NCBI GenBank assembly: GCA_933207985.1
Contig: OW240912.1
Location: 360,730,305-360,794,304, forward strand
From: Pelobates cultripes
Lineage: Eukaryota > Chordata > Amphibia > Anura > Pelobatidae
Direction: 5' to 3'
Length of the DNA: 64,000 nucleotides
Positions 33,777 through 46,755 of this stretch are shown piece by piece. Below the pieces are notes generated by a model, which saw only the letters and a program-made list of their open reading frames with translations, had not been told where the DNA came from and searched no databases. Position 1 is the stretch's first letter, and the number at the start of each line of letters is the position of its first letter. A program made the position numbers and the translations under genes.

Positions 33777-33867
33777 TCAGCCAGTTTGTGCCTAGTAAAT
33801 GTGAACCTCCTGTTCAGACTATACTTGATCTCATCAACCTTACATCTCCTCTGTGAGAACGATCATC

Positions 33868-36800
33868 ATGTCTCATCACGCCATCCTTGGTACCTCTGGA
33901 CACAAACACTTCAGCTCCTGTTCCGTAGCTCTGCCTAAACATGGAAGCTCACACCAATCTTTTTCACACTCTTCCAAATCTGCCGCTCCTGGACACAAGA
34001 CCTCACATTGCTTCAGCAGCAGAAGTGCCCAGAGTATGGGTTCCAAGGGACATAAGATCTCAATTGGAAGTTTTAATTCTGGGAAATGTGGACAAGGATC
34101 TGGGCATGGATCTGGACACAGATCTGGACATGGATCTGGACATGGAATCACTTCAGTTACTGTGAACCAAAGTCTCTTGGCTCCTCTCAATCTGGAAATT
34201 GACCCAAGCATCCAGAGAGTGAGGACACAAGAAAGAAATCAAATTAGAGGGCTGAATGATAAATTTGCTTCTTTCATTGACAAGGTGAGATAATTTTATA
34301 CTGTAAGTGGACTCCAGAGAATGAATACTTATGTAGCCTTGAATAATAGCTTTTATGATTAGTTATTATCACATCTAATCAAGCTTAAAAATAAAATCTG
34401 GTTCACAACTAGACAGCACTAGTTATTACTAGTCCTCTACCAACAGGTACATTATTAATGTGAACGGTAGATGTTAGACTTGGACATGGCAAAAAAAAAA
34501 AAAAATGGATTGTCAATTTGTCCAACTAACATTTATGTTTGGACTAACCAAATTGCATCCATGTTGCAGTTTGGTTTAGATTCATTTTGTCCATGCAGTT
34601 GTTTTTGGAAAATAGATTCGGACAAACAAAAATGGAGCAAAAATGCACCTATTAGTGTGCTGCAATACAAAAGTGGCTAAACTATTGTCTAGACTAATGG
34701 CTACACAATACTAGCCCTTTTTGCAATGCCGGTTGTGAGATGTCATAATTATATTATTAAATCTGTATTAAAAATATTAATTTGTAATGCTTGTTTTACA
34801 TTTTGCAATCTTGTAATAATTCAGTTATCAGTAAAATAATCAAAGTTGGTGTAAGTGGCACTGGCAGTGGCTAGACATAGCAGTAACCTAACCACATCAC
34901 TAATCTCACGCCAGGATCAGAGACACAGTTTATCTCCCACCAGGCACAGCAATGGTAAGACACACAATATCACTGTTGGTCTGTATCCCTCAATAGCTGA
35001 AGTCAAAGTGTCTGAGTGTCAAGTGTCAAAAATCCTGTTCTTTACCACCTTTTGATTGGACAGGAAATATAGCTCATATCATTGAGCAGAACACTTGTCC
35101 ATCATTGCCAATCTGCTTATAAGTCTGCCCTCCCTCAAAAAAAAATCAGCTTCTTCACCATTTCTTTCCCCTTTTTCTGGCACCACAGACGGAACTCTGA
35201 AACAAACAAAATGACTAATTTATTGCCTGTTTTATTTCATGGTATGTCCATATTGCATTTCATATTTGCGGTATTTGGACAAATGAACAATTACCCAACG
35301 TTTGGACAAATCGCAAATAATTTAAATACACATAATTTAAACACCTAATACATATTTCTAGATTTTTGGGTTGTTTCTGGCAGGAAGTTCAGGTTTATTA
35401 AGAAATACATTTATCTGATTAATTATAAAATATTTTAATATTATTTTAATATGACAAAAATTTAATATTCACATGCCATAAACATTACTGTTTTAGTTTG
35501 AGTTTGGAACTGATGGATTCGATCATATATTTGGGTGTTCCATATGTCAATAAAGGAATATTTTGAGGCTATAAATGTTTGATATTTAATGTTCCATTGC
35601 AGTTAAACATTATCTTGGTTTATAGTTAAATTCATAAAATGTTTGCTCTTATTAAATTTAGGTGAGATTTTTGGAACAGCAGAACAAGATGTTGGAGACT
35701 AAGTGGGGTTTCTTACAAGAACAGAAAAGTTCCTGCTTTCAGATAGAACCACTGTTTGAGGCTTTTATCGGTAACCTCAGGAGACAGCTGGAGAACCTGG
35801 CATGTGAGAGAGAACGTCTGGAAGCAGAAAGGAACAATATGGAGCAAAGTGTAGATGAACTAAGGAGAAGGTAAACATTTTCTTGTTATCTTCCATACAC
35901 CTTCTGAATATTACTGTGATGTGCAAGTTTCAATTTAAAAAAAAAAAAACATTCTGAAGCATATTCTACATTATTTTCAAAATATTGATTAAATTATTGG
36001 AGTGGAAATATTTATACAATAGGCTGAAATCTTAGAACTTTTCTTCTATTTTCTTTTTTTTTAATAGGCAATCTTAAAAAAACTCTTGTATTTTTCATAT
36101 TCAACATATTCACAAACCTTACATTATTCTACTACATCCATATTCACTATATGCAGTAGGGAGTAGATAAATAGACAGACAGGCAGACAGGCAAAGACAG
36201 GCAGAGAGATGGTCCCTACTTTTTCTTATGTATAACTAAAAAACTAAAATCAAATAGAAACGGTGAGACAAAACAAACAAAGAATAATTTAAAAGCAAAA
36301 CCTGCAGTAACAGAGCTGTTTTTAATGGATAATATTAAAGTGGATAATTACAAACTATATTGATGTACAAAAAATACTGTTCATGCATTTTTCTGTTAAA
36401 TAGTAGAAAACTGTATTATTTTTTTCTTCCTTTTTCTACTTTAACTACTTCAAATCATACCACGGATGTGAAATTTATGATTTTTGTGTTGTTACTCATA
36501 GTATTAATAATGTAACCATAACAAAGATCCTTGTTATTATGTCACTGTTAATATACCATTCTGTTTAAATACTATTGATTGTTAGAAACATTGACAAAAA
36601 TGTACAATTGTTATTTGTATTATTATTATTTAAAACAATAAAAATATTTGAAATATCACAGGTATGAAGACGAAGTGAACAGACGCACAGCTGCAGAAAA
36701 TGAGTTTGTTGGACTTAAGAGGGTAAGTGAGACGACAACAAAGATTTAATTTAAATTTAAACAAATTTTAAGAAATGTTATGAAGCTCAATTTTCTTTTT

Positions 36801-39503
36801 ACTGTACATTCATCTCTTCTTCAGGATGTAGACACAGCTTTTATGGACAAAGCTGAGTTACAAGGAAAGGCTGAATCCCTGACTGATGAGATCAACTTCC
36901 TGAGGACCCTGTATGATGCGGTAAGTATAAATAAGTTTATTAGCATTTGTATTTTGCAGACTGATTTTTTTTAAACATATTTTTATTTCTTAAGTATTTT
37001 GTATATATACTTATAGACCTAATTGAGAAAGTACCTAATTATATCGGCATTGAACCTAAAATACTGCAAAGTAATTATAAACCACAGGTTTTGTTGTGGA
37101 GAGCAAATGGTTAGATAAGACATACATTAATAACAATGCTTTATAACAAATAAAAAAACAAACAAAAAAAAAGGATAATAAAAGCAATTAATTGAATCAT
37201 ATTTTAGAATTCATTGTGAAATATATCATTTAGTGATTTGTATCAGATAGCATGAGTTAGAATTCATCTAACCCTTGATCACACAGGTTAGGCAAAACCC
37301 TAGCCTATGGAGAATTAAGTGGAAAAACAACTGGATAGTATTACCAGTCCAAATTGGCTTGGTCAAAATTTTTTAAAGGGAGGAGAAATGCACAACCTAA
37401 AGAGAGGTGAGAATAGATAATATCAAGTAAAGAAGTCTAGTAATTGCAATTATTAAAAAACAAACTGAAAAAAAAACAGTTTGTGAAGTCTGAAAACTGT
37501 AACAAAACTTTAACAAGCCAATAATTAACTAGATAATACTCAAAAAGTATTACTTGGCAAAAAAGATACCTAGATAGAGAAAAGCTATTCGAAACTCATG
37601 GTTTTTCATAGAATGTATAAAATGTTTGTGTGCAAATGCAAACATTCCATCCACCATCACATTTGACAACTGTCAGTATACAATAAGGGGAAGAATAGAG
37701 ATTAACATCAAAATTAATGTCAGGATGCTGAAAATGATACTTGTCAGCAATATCAGTGGCAAAGACATGACAGCTGGAGACCTATATTGTTAGTAATGAA
37801 AAAATATAATTTTCTTTGCTAGGAAATTTCCCAGCTCCAGGCTCAGATCTCAGACACCTCAGTGGTTGTGTCCATGGATAACAGTCGGAATCTAGACCTG
37901 GATGGAATCATTGCTGAGGTCAGATCTCAATATGAGGACATTGCTAACAGGAGCAGAGCTGAGGCAGAGGCCATGTACCAATCGCGGGTGAGTGTATCCA
38001 TTTCAAATCATGCAGAGCTTTATCTATTAAAAAAAAGTGTATTCTAATTTTGCCTTTTACTATTTGATTGGCAGTTTCAAGAGCTTCAGACAGCTGCAGG
38101 AAGAAATGGGAATAATCTGCAGAGCAGCAGAGATGAGATCTGCGAACTAAACCGAGCAATTCAGAGACTGAGGGGAGAAATAGATAGCGTGAAGGGACAG
38201 GTAAAGATATAAAATAAAATAAAGTATATATTTTTGTATTTGGCATTTTAGGAAGTGTAAGAATGCAAGTAATGCACGAGTTAAAATGTGTGTGCATATT
38301 GGCTATCTAGCAGTGGTGAGACTCCACTGGTAAATAAAATATTTGAAAGGTTTTTTTTTGCACGTAGATTATTTTGATAGAATTTCTTTTCCATGTTTAC
38401 TCAGCGTGCTGCCCTAGAATCTGCTATAAATGAGGCTGAAGAACGTGGAGAATCTGCTGTCAGAGATGCCAAGAGCAAACTGTCCGAGTTGGAAGATGCT
38501 CTGCAGAAAGCCAAGCAGGACATGGCTCGTCAATTGCGGGAATACCAGGAGCTGATGAACGTGAAACTGGCTCTGGATATCGAGATCGCCACCTACAGGA
38601 AGATGCTGGAAGGAGAGGAGTGCAGGTTAAAATAACATTATTCTGATGCTTATTTAATTATTATTATTATTATTATTTTTGGACAAGAGCTATACATTAT
38701 GTAAGCCAAAAGACCCAACAGTGAAATACCTGCTCAGCTATACATATACATTCTGTTTTCCTCAATTTATAGATGCAATTATTATGAGAGTATACTGCAA
38801 TGCATTATTCTTTACAGAGTTATTTCTACAAACAATAAGTTAATACTAGGCAGTTTCAGCATTTCCCTCTTAGAAAATAAAATGAATACAGCGTACAGTT
38901 TGTAATGGTATCTGTTTGATTTCAGGTTGGCTTCAGGAGACTCTGTTAATATCTGTAAGTAGCACAACATTACTTTCATTACATGTTTTTGTAGGCTGTG
39001 ATTTCAGTTGAGTTTCTTGTTCTGTTTATTAATATGCCAATGGCCAATATTACAATATTATTGAGACTAAAATAATACCCGTAAAGAATTGTGTCACATT
39101 TTATCAGCCACCATAATTTGCAGAGAAAATGTATAATAATGTGTAATATATTTAATCAGAATTGCAAACTTATTGGTAATGTAATTCCATTAAAAGCCTT
39201 TGATTTAAAGTGATACTATGACAAGGTAGATGATTCGTACCAGCATTTCAGAGAACTATTGTGCACATAAATTGAATAAATGATTCATAGTTGAAATCCA
39301 TCTATTTTGGTTTGATTGACCTGTTACATTTTTGCTATTTAGCTGTGCTGCACTCAAGCACCGGAGGACAAAACAGCTCAGGAGGATCGTCCCAGCGCGG
39401 GGGTACCCTTCATCATAAGGGTGGATTCAGTGCCAGCAGTGGGAGGGGCGTCAGCCACCTCTCAAAAGGCAAACACAGCTCTGGCCACGGACACCACTGC
39501 TAA
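33868..39503 (+). CDS. Type II keratin, gene 2 (nine exons, 494 aa)
   Basis: Coding exons are 33868-34284, 35662-35870, 36662-36722, 36825-36920, 37823-37987, 38075-38200, 38405-38625, 38926-38954 and 39343-39503, with GT/AG borders and no frame break. The ATG chosen gives MSHHAILG, matching its paralogues; an upstream in-frame GTG is not a start. The head (about 120 residues) has a shorter [13 protein letters not shown] repeat than genes 1 and 3. The rod runs from about 121 to 431 and ends [12 protein letters not shown], keeping the Cys that genes 1 and 3 replace with Gly. The tail ends [10 protein letters not shown]. Exon 7 uses a weaker donor (CAG|GTTAAA). The product should be a filament-forming keratin chain needing a type I partner. 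A specific keratin number cannot be assigned. Confidence 0.95.
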
Positions 39504-39654
39504 ATTAGAAGCATATCTATATATGTTAGTGCTGAAATATAAAAGTAGATTGTAGAGCCAAATTCTGTAGACTTTCTTTAAACCCCAAAGTACCATTTAA
39601 AACATTTTCTCAAGTTTTTTTTTCTGTTCCTGCTTATAGTATATGTGTTTCTTC

Positions 39655-39660
39655 AATAAA
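39655..39660 (+). terminator. Polyadenylation signal, keratin gene 2
   Basis: AATAAA lies 152 nt after the stop. The context CTTCAATAAAGATTCATTCA is followed by GTTGCAAATGTTTT, echoed downstream of the relic signal at 47051. Confidence 0.8.
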
Positions 39661-40586
39661 GATTCATTCAGTTGCAAATGTTTTGACGTCATCATTTTAT
39701 AAGAGTTTATAATAACGGAAATGTATGAATAGGATTTGACAAAAATAAGTATCTAATATACAGTCAAATGTGGACCTGCACATAATGACTCACACGTAAA
39801 CTGCTTGATTAAAATTATGACGGGTTTGGAAGCACGTAGGGATTCGAGGGACAACACTTAAAATACATATTTCTTAACAGTGATTAAGATCAAATTACCT
39901 CAATTTTTATCAAATGGACAAACAGCTACAAGTGCACACACAAAATATAAATCATTTTAAAACTTATAGGCTACATAAAATCTATCTTGTCCAGAAATAT
40001 GGAGGTTTGGTCACACCAAAAAGGTAACATTGTATTAAGCCAAATACTGTTAAAGTACCACAACAGTGGTGGGTTGCTATATAATTTTAACATGGGAGAT
40101 GAACATGCTACCTGTATTACTGCTTGAAGTATTTCCAGAGACTGTATAACTGTCAAGTATGCATTGACACTGAACCCAAATGCAACACCTCATCTGCAAC
40201 TTGTTAAAGGACAACTGTCAAAACAAATGTTTAACATAATAATCCTTTAATCAAGTATTGAAAGGAAATAGATTTTGTTTAAACGTGAGAAAAACTCACC
40301 CTCCTTTCAGTATATGGCAGGATTCTCTAGCCAAATACATACACCTTGGGCCAGACAGTGTTTGAATTTGACAATTACTCAGACTGATGATGTCATGGCA
40401 CTGTGCAGGAAGTGAATGTGATTTTATCGTACATAGTTACATACTTATTTTTGGGTTGAATTGCACATGAAATATATATATATATATATATATATATTTA
40501 TGTAAATATATACATAAAATTTTTAAAAAAAGAATGTAATGTATGATTGCAATATTATGTGTATGTATGATTGCAATATTATTTTT

Positions 40587-40623
<37 letters not shown>

Positions 40624-41487
40624 TACAATGCATTTGGTTCAACAAGACTTTTGTGTTCTTCGGTATTGGTGCTATTCCACTCAGTGTGTTTAGTTTCTGT
40701 TGATTCTGGACATTTTTACAGCAATATGGTTCAGTAGATATGGATATTAAGAATAAGAGATACATGAAAAACAAGATGTACAAAATATATTTTTTTTAAC
40801 ATTTAGAGCAATGCTAACACAATCTTGCACATTTATATGTTAGAGAGCATTCTTCCACAGATTCTAGGTATAGAGGTATTTACTCAATGAACATTATTTT
40901 TTTTTAAAATATAAGATAAAGTAAAAAGAAAAAAAAACAAAGACTAAAAATAATAAAAACAAGTAAGATTTAGCTTTCTCAAATTCCATTCTACTTGGCT
41001 CAGGCGCTGTTTCTTTTGGGTTCCTGGGCTGGATTGGGATGACATCAAAGACGGATGCCTTGCATCAATGGAAGTGGATTCACAGTACATTTTAAGTTTA
41101 AATAATTTTTCCATTTTAGCGATTTATACATTGAATAAAATGTACCTTGAATTTAAGATCAAGTTCTGAGCAAGAAAGAAGGCTGCTGGTTAAAGAAGTA
41201 AGCCAAGATTAATTGGATGCAGAGAAATATAAACTATTTGTACTCATACACTAGGCACATAGAACTGCATCAGAGAGGAAACTCAAACTGTTTCAGACTC
41301 AGCAGTCCTTATGCATAGATAAAATAAGCACAAATTAAAGTATTTCTAGATAGTTCCCAAAATATTCTTAGAAAACAACCTTCTTTGGAGTCAGAGAAGG
41401 ACATTTGTAAATAAGACTGGCTAAATGCAGTGTTTTATTAAACCTAATTTGCAAAAAGTAAAAACAAAATCCAAAAGAAAAAAAATA
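39661..41487. other. Intergenic downstream of keratin 2
   Basis: It contains the block 40060-40145 similar to the keratin 1 downstream flank, and two TA microsatellites (40472-40498 and 40594-40622). No gene is supported. Confidence 0.5.
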
Positions 41488-41779
41488 AGAAATGACACTC
41501 TGCGACAATGTAAGTAGTAAGTGTACAGCCTGTATAACAGTGTAAATTTGCTGTCCCCTCAAAATAACACAACTCACAGCCATTAAAGTCTAAACCATTG
41601 GCAACAAAAATGAGTACACCCCTAAGTGGAAATGTCCAAATTGGGCCAAATTAGCTATTTTCCCTCCCCGGTGTCATATGACTCGTTAGTGTTACAAAAG
41701 CTCAGGTGTGAATGCGGAGCAAGTGAATTAAATTTGGTGTTATCGCTCTCACTCTCTCTCATACTGGTCATGGAAAGTT

Positions 41780-42790
41780 CAGCATGGCACCTCATGGCAA
41801 ACTACTCTCTGAGGAGCTGAAAAGAAGAATTGTTGCTCATCCTGTCGCAAGGAAAGAAAAGATGGCCTACGCTATAAGAAGATTGCCAAGAACCTGAAAC
41901 TGAGCTGCAGCAAGGTAGGCAAGACCATATAGCGGTTTCACAGGAAAGGTTTCACTCAGGACAGGCCTCGCCATGGTCGACCAAAGACATTGAGTGCACA
42001 TGCTCAGCGTCATATGCAGAGGTTGTCTTTGGGAAATTGACTTATGAGTGCTGCCAGCATTGCTGCAGAGTTTGAAGGGGTGGGGGGTCAGCCTGTCAGT
42101 GCTCAACCATACGCTGCACACAATCAAATTGGTCTGCATGGCTGTCATCCCAGAAGGAAGCCTCTTCTAAAGATGATGCACAAGAAAGCCCGCAAACAGA
42201 CTAAGGACATGGATTACTTGAACCATATTCTGTGGTCCGATGAGATCAAGATAAACTTATTTGGTTCAGATGGTGTCAAGCGTGTGTCTGGCAGCAATCA
42301 GCTGAGGAGTACAAAGACAAGTGTGTCTTGCCAACAGTCATGAATGGTGGTGGGAGTGTCATGGTCTGGGCCTGCATGAGTGCTGCCGGCACTGGGGAGC
42401 TACAGTTCATTAAGGGAAACCATGAATGCCGACATGTACTGTGATATACTGAAGCAGAGCATGATCTCCTCCCTTCGGAGACTGGGCCGCAGGGCAGTAT
42501 GCCAACATGATAACAACCCCAAGCACACCTCCAAGACAACCACTTCTTGCTAAAGAACCTGAAGGTAAAGGTGATGGACTGGCCAAGCATGTCTCCAGAC
42601 CTAAACCCTATTGAGCATCTGTGGGGCATCCTCAAACGGAAGGTGGGGGAGCGCAAGGTCTCTAACATCCACCAGCTCCATGATGTCATCATGGAGGAGT
42701 GAAAGAGGGCTCCAGTGGCAACCTGTGAAGCTCTGGTGAACTCCATGCACATGAGGTTTAAGGCAGTGCTGGAAAATAATGGTGGCCACA
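41780..42790 (+). pseudogene. Tc1-type transposase, broken
   Basis: Translating the + strand with shifts gives MAPHGKLLSEELKRRIVA-like N-terminal helix-turn-helix sequence near 41784. HILWSDEIKINLFGSDG is at 42226-42276 (catalytic Asp box of Tc1 transposases), then a cargo like MSPDLNPIEHLWGILKRKV near 42590-42645 with the final acidic residue. Frame breaks near 41930, 42310 and 42410 inactivate it. Confidence 0.75.
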
Positions 42791-42955
42791 CAAAATATTG
42801 ACACTTTAAGCCGAACTTGGACATTTCCACTTAGGGGTGTACTCACTTTTGTTGCCAACGGTTTAGACATTAATAGCTGTGTGTTGAATTATTTTGAGGG
42901 GACAGCAAATTTACATTGTTATACAGGCTGTAAACTTCCTACTTTATATTGTAGC

Positions 42956-44056
42956 TGTAGCAGAACCCCTTTGGCTGTCCAATACATTCCCTTCATAATG
43001 TTACTGTTGAAACCTAAAAGTTTTCCTGTGAACGTATTATAAAGATTTTCCTGTAACTATATGTGGCCATACTAAGATTCATCAAGTTGTTCGGTAAAAA
43101 GCTGTACAAGTCTGCATGTGAACGGCTGTATTCACCATCCGAACTAAAGTACAGAACAACCGGACCACCCTGATGTGAAGGGTGGCTGTAATTTACCTCC
43201 CTGTATGCTCGTTACATTCCCCTTGTTAAAACACACAAACGCTCTGCTGTATTCACTGGGTGGCCGGCATTAATGCAGCTGAACACGTGGCGGCGGCCAT
43301 CTTAAACCCCCAAACAGCGGTGTTTGGTCGTCGAGTGTCTGGAACTCAAATCGGACACTCAGCTAACCGAACACCGCTAAGACCTCCAGGGCTACAGAAA
43401 GTACTTACTGAAACTCACGAACAGCCCGTCGTTCGGTAGGATGAATCCCACGAACAAGGGGATTCATCCGAATGCTGATTCACCCCTGGATGGCATATAC
43501 TTTCGGGACTTTTTTGCACGAACATAGACCGACTGCAGGGCCAAAACTCATGGAACTATTTTCAGCTATTTTGCCCATGCGGTCGGTCAAATCTTTGCTT
43601 CCCCATAACTCCCGAACCCCTGGTCTGATATGGGTGATTTCTGAATATGTTTCTCACCCAGATTAAGGCTACCAGGGGGTACCACATTTAAAGGTATACC
43701 TACCATAGTTGGGGTACATCCAAGAATTGGGGAAAAGTATGCATATTATAATTATGTTAACTGTCAAGCTAAGGAGAGGAGATGTGTGGGAGGTAACGTC
43801 TATGTGATTGGTTACTGTAATAATTATGGTGGGTGCCTCCCTTGCATGGGAGAATCACATAAAAGCAGGGATTGTGTCATTAAACCTCAGTTCTACTCCT
43901 GATACTGTGTGTCATCCAGTTTTTGAGAAAGGTGATGGGATATTATTGGATTGCCTTGCTGATTGTGTTTGTTACCCTATTGGATTTACTACTTGTTCCT
44001 GAATTATTTTAATGCACCAGTGGAGTTAAGCTGTGGGAAATCATCTCTCCGCTACA
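42956..44056 (+). mobile_element. Solo LTR inserted in the Tc1 right repeat
   Basis: The 1101-bp segment starts TGTAGC and ends GCTACA and is flanked by the 5-bp duplication GTAGC (42951-42955, 44057-44061). TG...CA ends with a 4-6-bp duplication are the mark of an LTR. CACATAAAAGCAGG with ATTAAA (about 43855-43885) may be promoter and polyadenylation parts. No internal retroviral or Ty3 coding region remains. The orientation is inferred from these signals. Confidence 0.8.
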
Positions 44057-44152
44057 GTAGCAGAGTGTAATATCTTCAGTGTTGTCACATAAAACGATAT
44101 AATAAAATATTTACAAAAATGTGAGGGGTGTACTCACTTTTGTGAGATACTT

Positions 44153-44470
44153 TATGTTATTTATATATTTTGCAGTCCACTTATTGGATAATTTTCATGC
44201 TCTTTTGGCTCATCTGATTAGTTTTTCTGAAAATGTTTATTTTTTTCGGACTTTGTAGTTCAACTGAAACAATTTGTTCTACTGTGCAAGTTTATAAAGA
44301 ATAAAAATAAAAATATTTAGAGACTGTATTGAATAGCTTCTTTCCCTCTTAACATATTATTTATTAACATCCACTTATGCACAAAAGGTAACATATATAC
44401 TTACGTACCTGTAACATGAATCCTAATAAAAAAACATTCCTTTTGAAAGTTAAATCATACCCCACCCCAT
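44153..44470. other. Short intergenic stretch
   Basis: AT-rich; nothing is recognised. Confidence 0.4.
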
Positions 44471-45790
44471 CAGTGGCGTACACATGACCCATGGGGCCCC
44501 GGTGCAAAAATTGATCCGTGGCCCCCCATCCCCCCCCGCGCTTACTCGGCGCGGATCGGGGCCGCAACACATGGCTGCGGGCACCTGGTCGTAGGGGTTG
44601 CAGGGCTGCGACCCCGCGACCGCGGCATGCACACACACTTAAAGGACCACTACAGACACCCAGATAACATCAGCTCAATGAAGTGGTCTGGGTGCCAGGT
44701 CCCTCTGGTTTTAACCCTGCAGCTGAAAACATAGCCGTTTCAGAGAAACGGCTATGTTTCACTGAGGGTTAATCCAGCCTCTAGTGGCTGTCTCATTGAC
44801 AGCGGCTAGAGGAGCTTCCGCGATTCTCACTGTGAAAATCACAGTGAGAAGACACTGAATGCCCATAGGAAAGCATTGAGTAATGCTTTCCTATGGGCGG
44901 TTTAAATGCACGCGCGCCTCTTGCCGCGCATGTGCATTCGGAGCTGAGAGGAGGAGGGATCCCCAGCGCCAAGGGAGTCCGACGCTGGAGAAAGGTAAAT
45001 GCTGAAGACACACACTCTCACGAACAGACGCATACACACTAGCTAACAAACACACACACATACACACTCACAAAACATACACTTTCACTGACAAACACAC
45101 ACTCACTAACAGACATCAAACACACTCAGTAACAGACACACACAGTAACACACTCACTAGCAGACACACACCCAATAACACACACACACACACACACACT
45201 AACACACAAACACTAACACACACTAACACACACACACACATTAACACACACACACATTAACACACACACACACACATTAACACACACACACATTAACACA
45301 CACACACACACACACATTTTTTAAAAAATTTAATCCCCCCAACCTCCTTACCTTTTGGAGTGCTGGGGGGATTCCCTGGGGTCCAGTGGTGCTGCTGACC
45401 CCGGCGGGCGGGCTGGCTATCTAGGTGGCCGGTGCGCGAGGGAGCACTCTCTGTGTGCTTCCTCTTCGGCTCCCTCGCGCGCCGCATGGGGATGCCGGTG
45501 CCGGAAGATGACGTCATCTTCCGGCTCCGGCATCAGTGCGGTGCGCGAGGGAGCTGAAGAGGGAGCACACAGGGGAGAGTGCTCCCTCGCGCACCGGCCA
45601 CCTAGATAGCCAGCCCGCCGGGGTCAGCAGGGCCAGCCTCGGGGGGCCCTGGGGTGGCCGGCTCCTGGGCCCCCCAGGAGAAGAGGCTGGCCCAGTGGCT
45701 ACATACCGGGTCGCAGGGGCGGCCGGGCCCCCTGGTGGGCCGGGCCCGGTCGCAGCCGCGACCCCTGCGACCCTGGTATGTACGCCACTG
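44471..45790. mobile_element. Non-autonomous hAT element, copy 2
   Basis: Termini CAGTGGCGTACACATGACC and TATGTACGCCACTG (inverted) are flanked by a perfect 8-bp duplication CACCCCAT at 44463-44470 and 45791-45798. The internal order is like copy 1: TTAA-MITE-like segment (44640-45000), ACAC simple repeat (45005-45320) and a GC-rich right end. The right end has a strong hairpin around GGAAGATGACGTCATCTTCC (45503-45522). No transposase is present. Confidence 0.85.
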
Positions 45791-45798
45791 CACCCCAT

Positions 45799-46755
45799 GC
45801 ACACACTTAGTTCTAGTTCTTATTTTTCAGTATTGATAAGTGGTAACTGGTTAAATGTTAAGATTTATATTGTTGATTAATTTAATTTGTTAAGACCTCA
45901 ATTTGTAGATTATTCTAGTCTGAACATAATAGTTGTAAAGTTAGTTCATAACCAAAATAAATGTAAAACTACTTAAAGGGACATCACCTTGACACAACTG
46001 TCTCAATTAAAAGCTTTAGCTTTGAAAGAGACAGTGCCTTACTCTGCAGGCTTAAAGAGCAGGTACATTTATTTTTTTCATATTTTCCTGCTTCTTCCTT
46101 CTTGTGCTTTCCACACCGACACCTGATCTAACCTATCAGCGTCCTATCCCTAGGAATGCTGGAAAAGTGCATTGGGCATCCCTGACAGATTTACACATGT
46201 GCAGATGTAATATCTCTTCACCATGCAAAATCCTGACAGGGGAGAAGAGAGGGAGTCTGATCAATGTGATCATGTGGAGCAGTCTCCGGTGTCGTGTTAC
46301 TTTCTCCGGCTTCTGCACAATGATGCCCTGTTTGAGTCATTAGTGGACTGGTCTGAAACTGAGAGGAGTGAGGCTGAATAAACTCCCCTAGCTGGGAGGC
46401 TTGCCCAACAATGCAATCTGATCAAATTAGGCATTTATTATATACTTTTCAAACTTTTTCTTACTATATTTTAGCTTGTATATTTGTTTAAAAGTGTTTG
46501 TTGCCGGTTTCAAAAAAAAATAACTTGACAAAGATCTAGTAGGGTCAAAATATTGCTGCTTAATGCTGAAATAAAACTGCCACCTTGAGTACCTGGACCA
46601 TTGCTTATTCTTCTTATCTGTAAAGTGAAGCCTGGCCAACCTCAGGCTTGGTTGCACTTGGGGACTCGGAGAGTGCAGCATTCTTTACTTTATTAAAAAA
46701 AAAAATTCAAGTGATGCATGTCTCATTATGTTGTTGTCATGTTCATGTTATTTAG
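45799..46755. other. Intergenic before the keratin relic
   Basis: TTAAAGGGACATC at 45974 looks like the start of another TTAA MITE, but no right end is clear. I looked for keratin exon 8 or earlier exons here and found none. Confidence 0.4.

Larger units (their letters stand above)
41488..44152 (+). mobile_element. Tc1/mariner element with long inverted repeats, split by a solo LTR
   Basis: The left inverted repeat (about 41488-41645) matches in reverse the right repeat. The right repeat begins near 42800 and is interrupted at 42955, resuming at 44062 to end GTGTACTCACTTTTGTGAGATACT. The outer ~60 bp of the left repeat is lost. AGTGAGTACACCCC-type direct repeats occur at both inner and outer repeat ends, as in IR/DR Tc1 elements. 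Confidence 0.8.

Noticed and set aside
33853..33867. Upstream in-frame start for keratin 2
   Set aside because: The codon is GTG and the five preceding residues are not conserved. The ATG at 33868 matches both paralogues.
42044..42870. Long ORFs on the minus strand of the Tc1 element (184 and 89 codons)
   Set aside because: They lie antisense to clear transposase motifs and have no similarity of their own.
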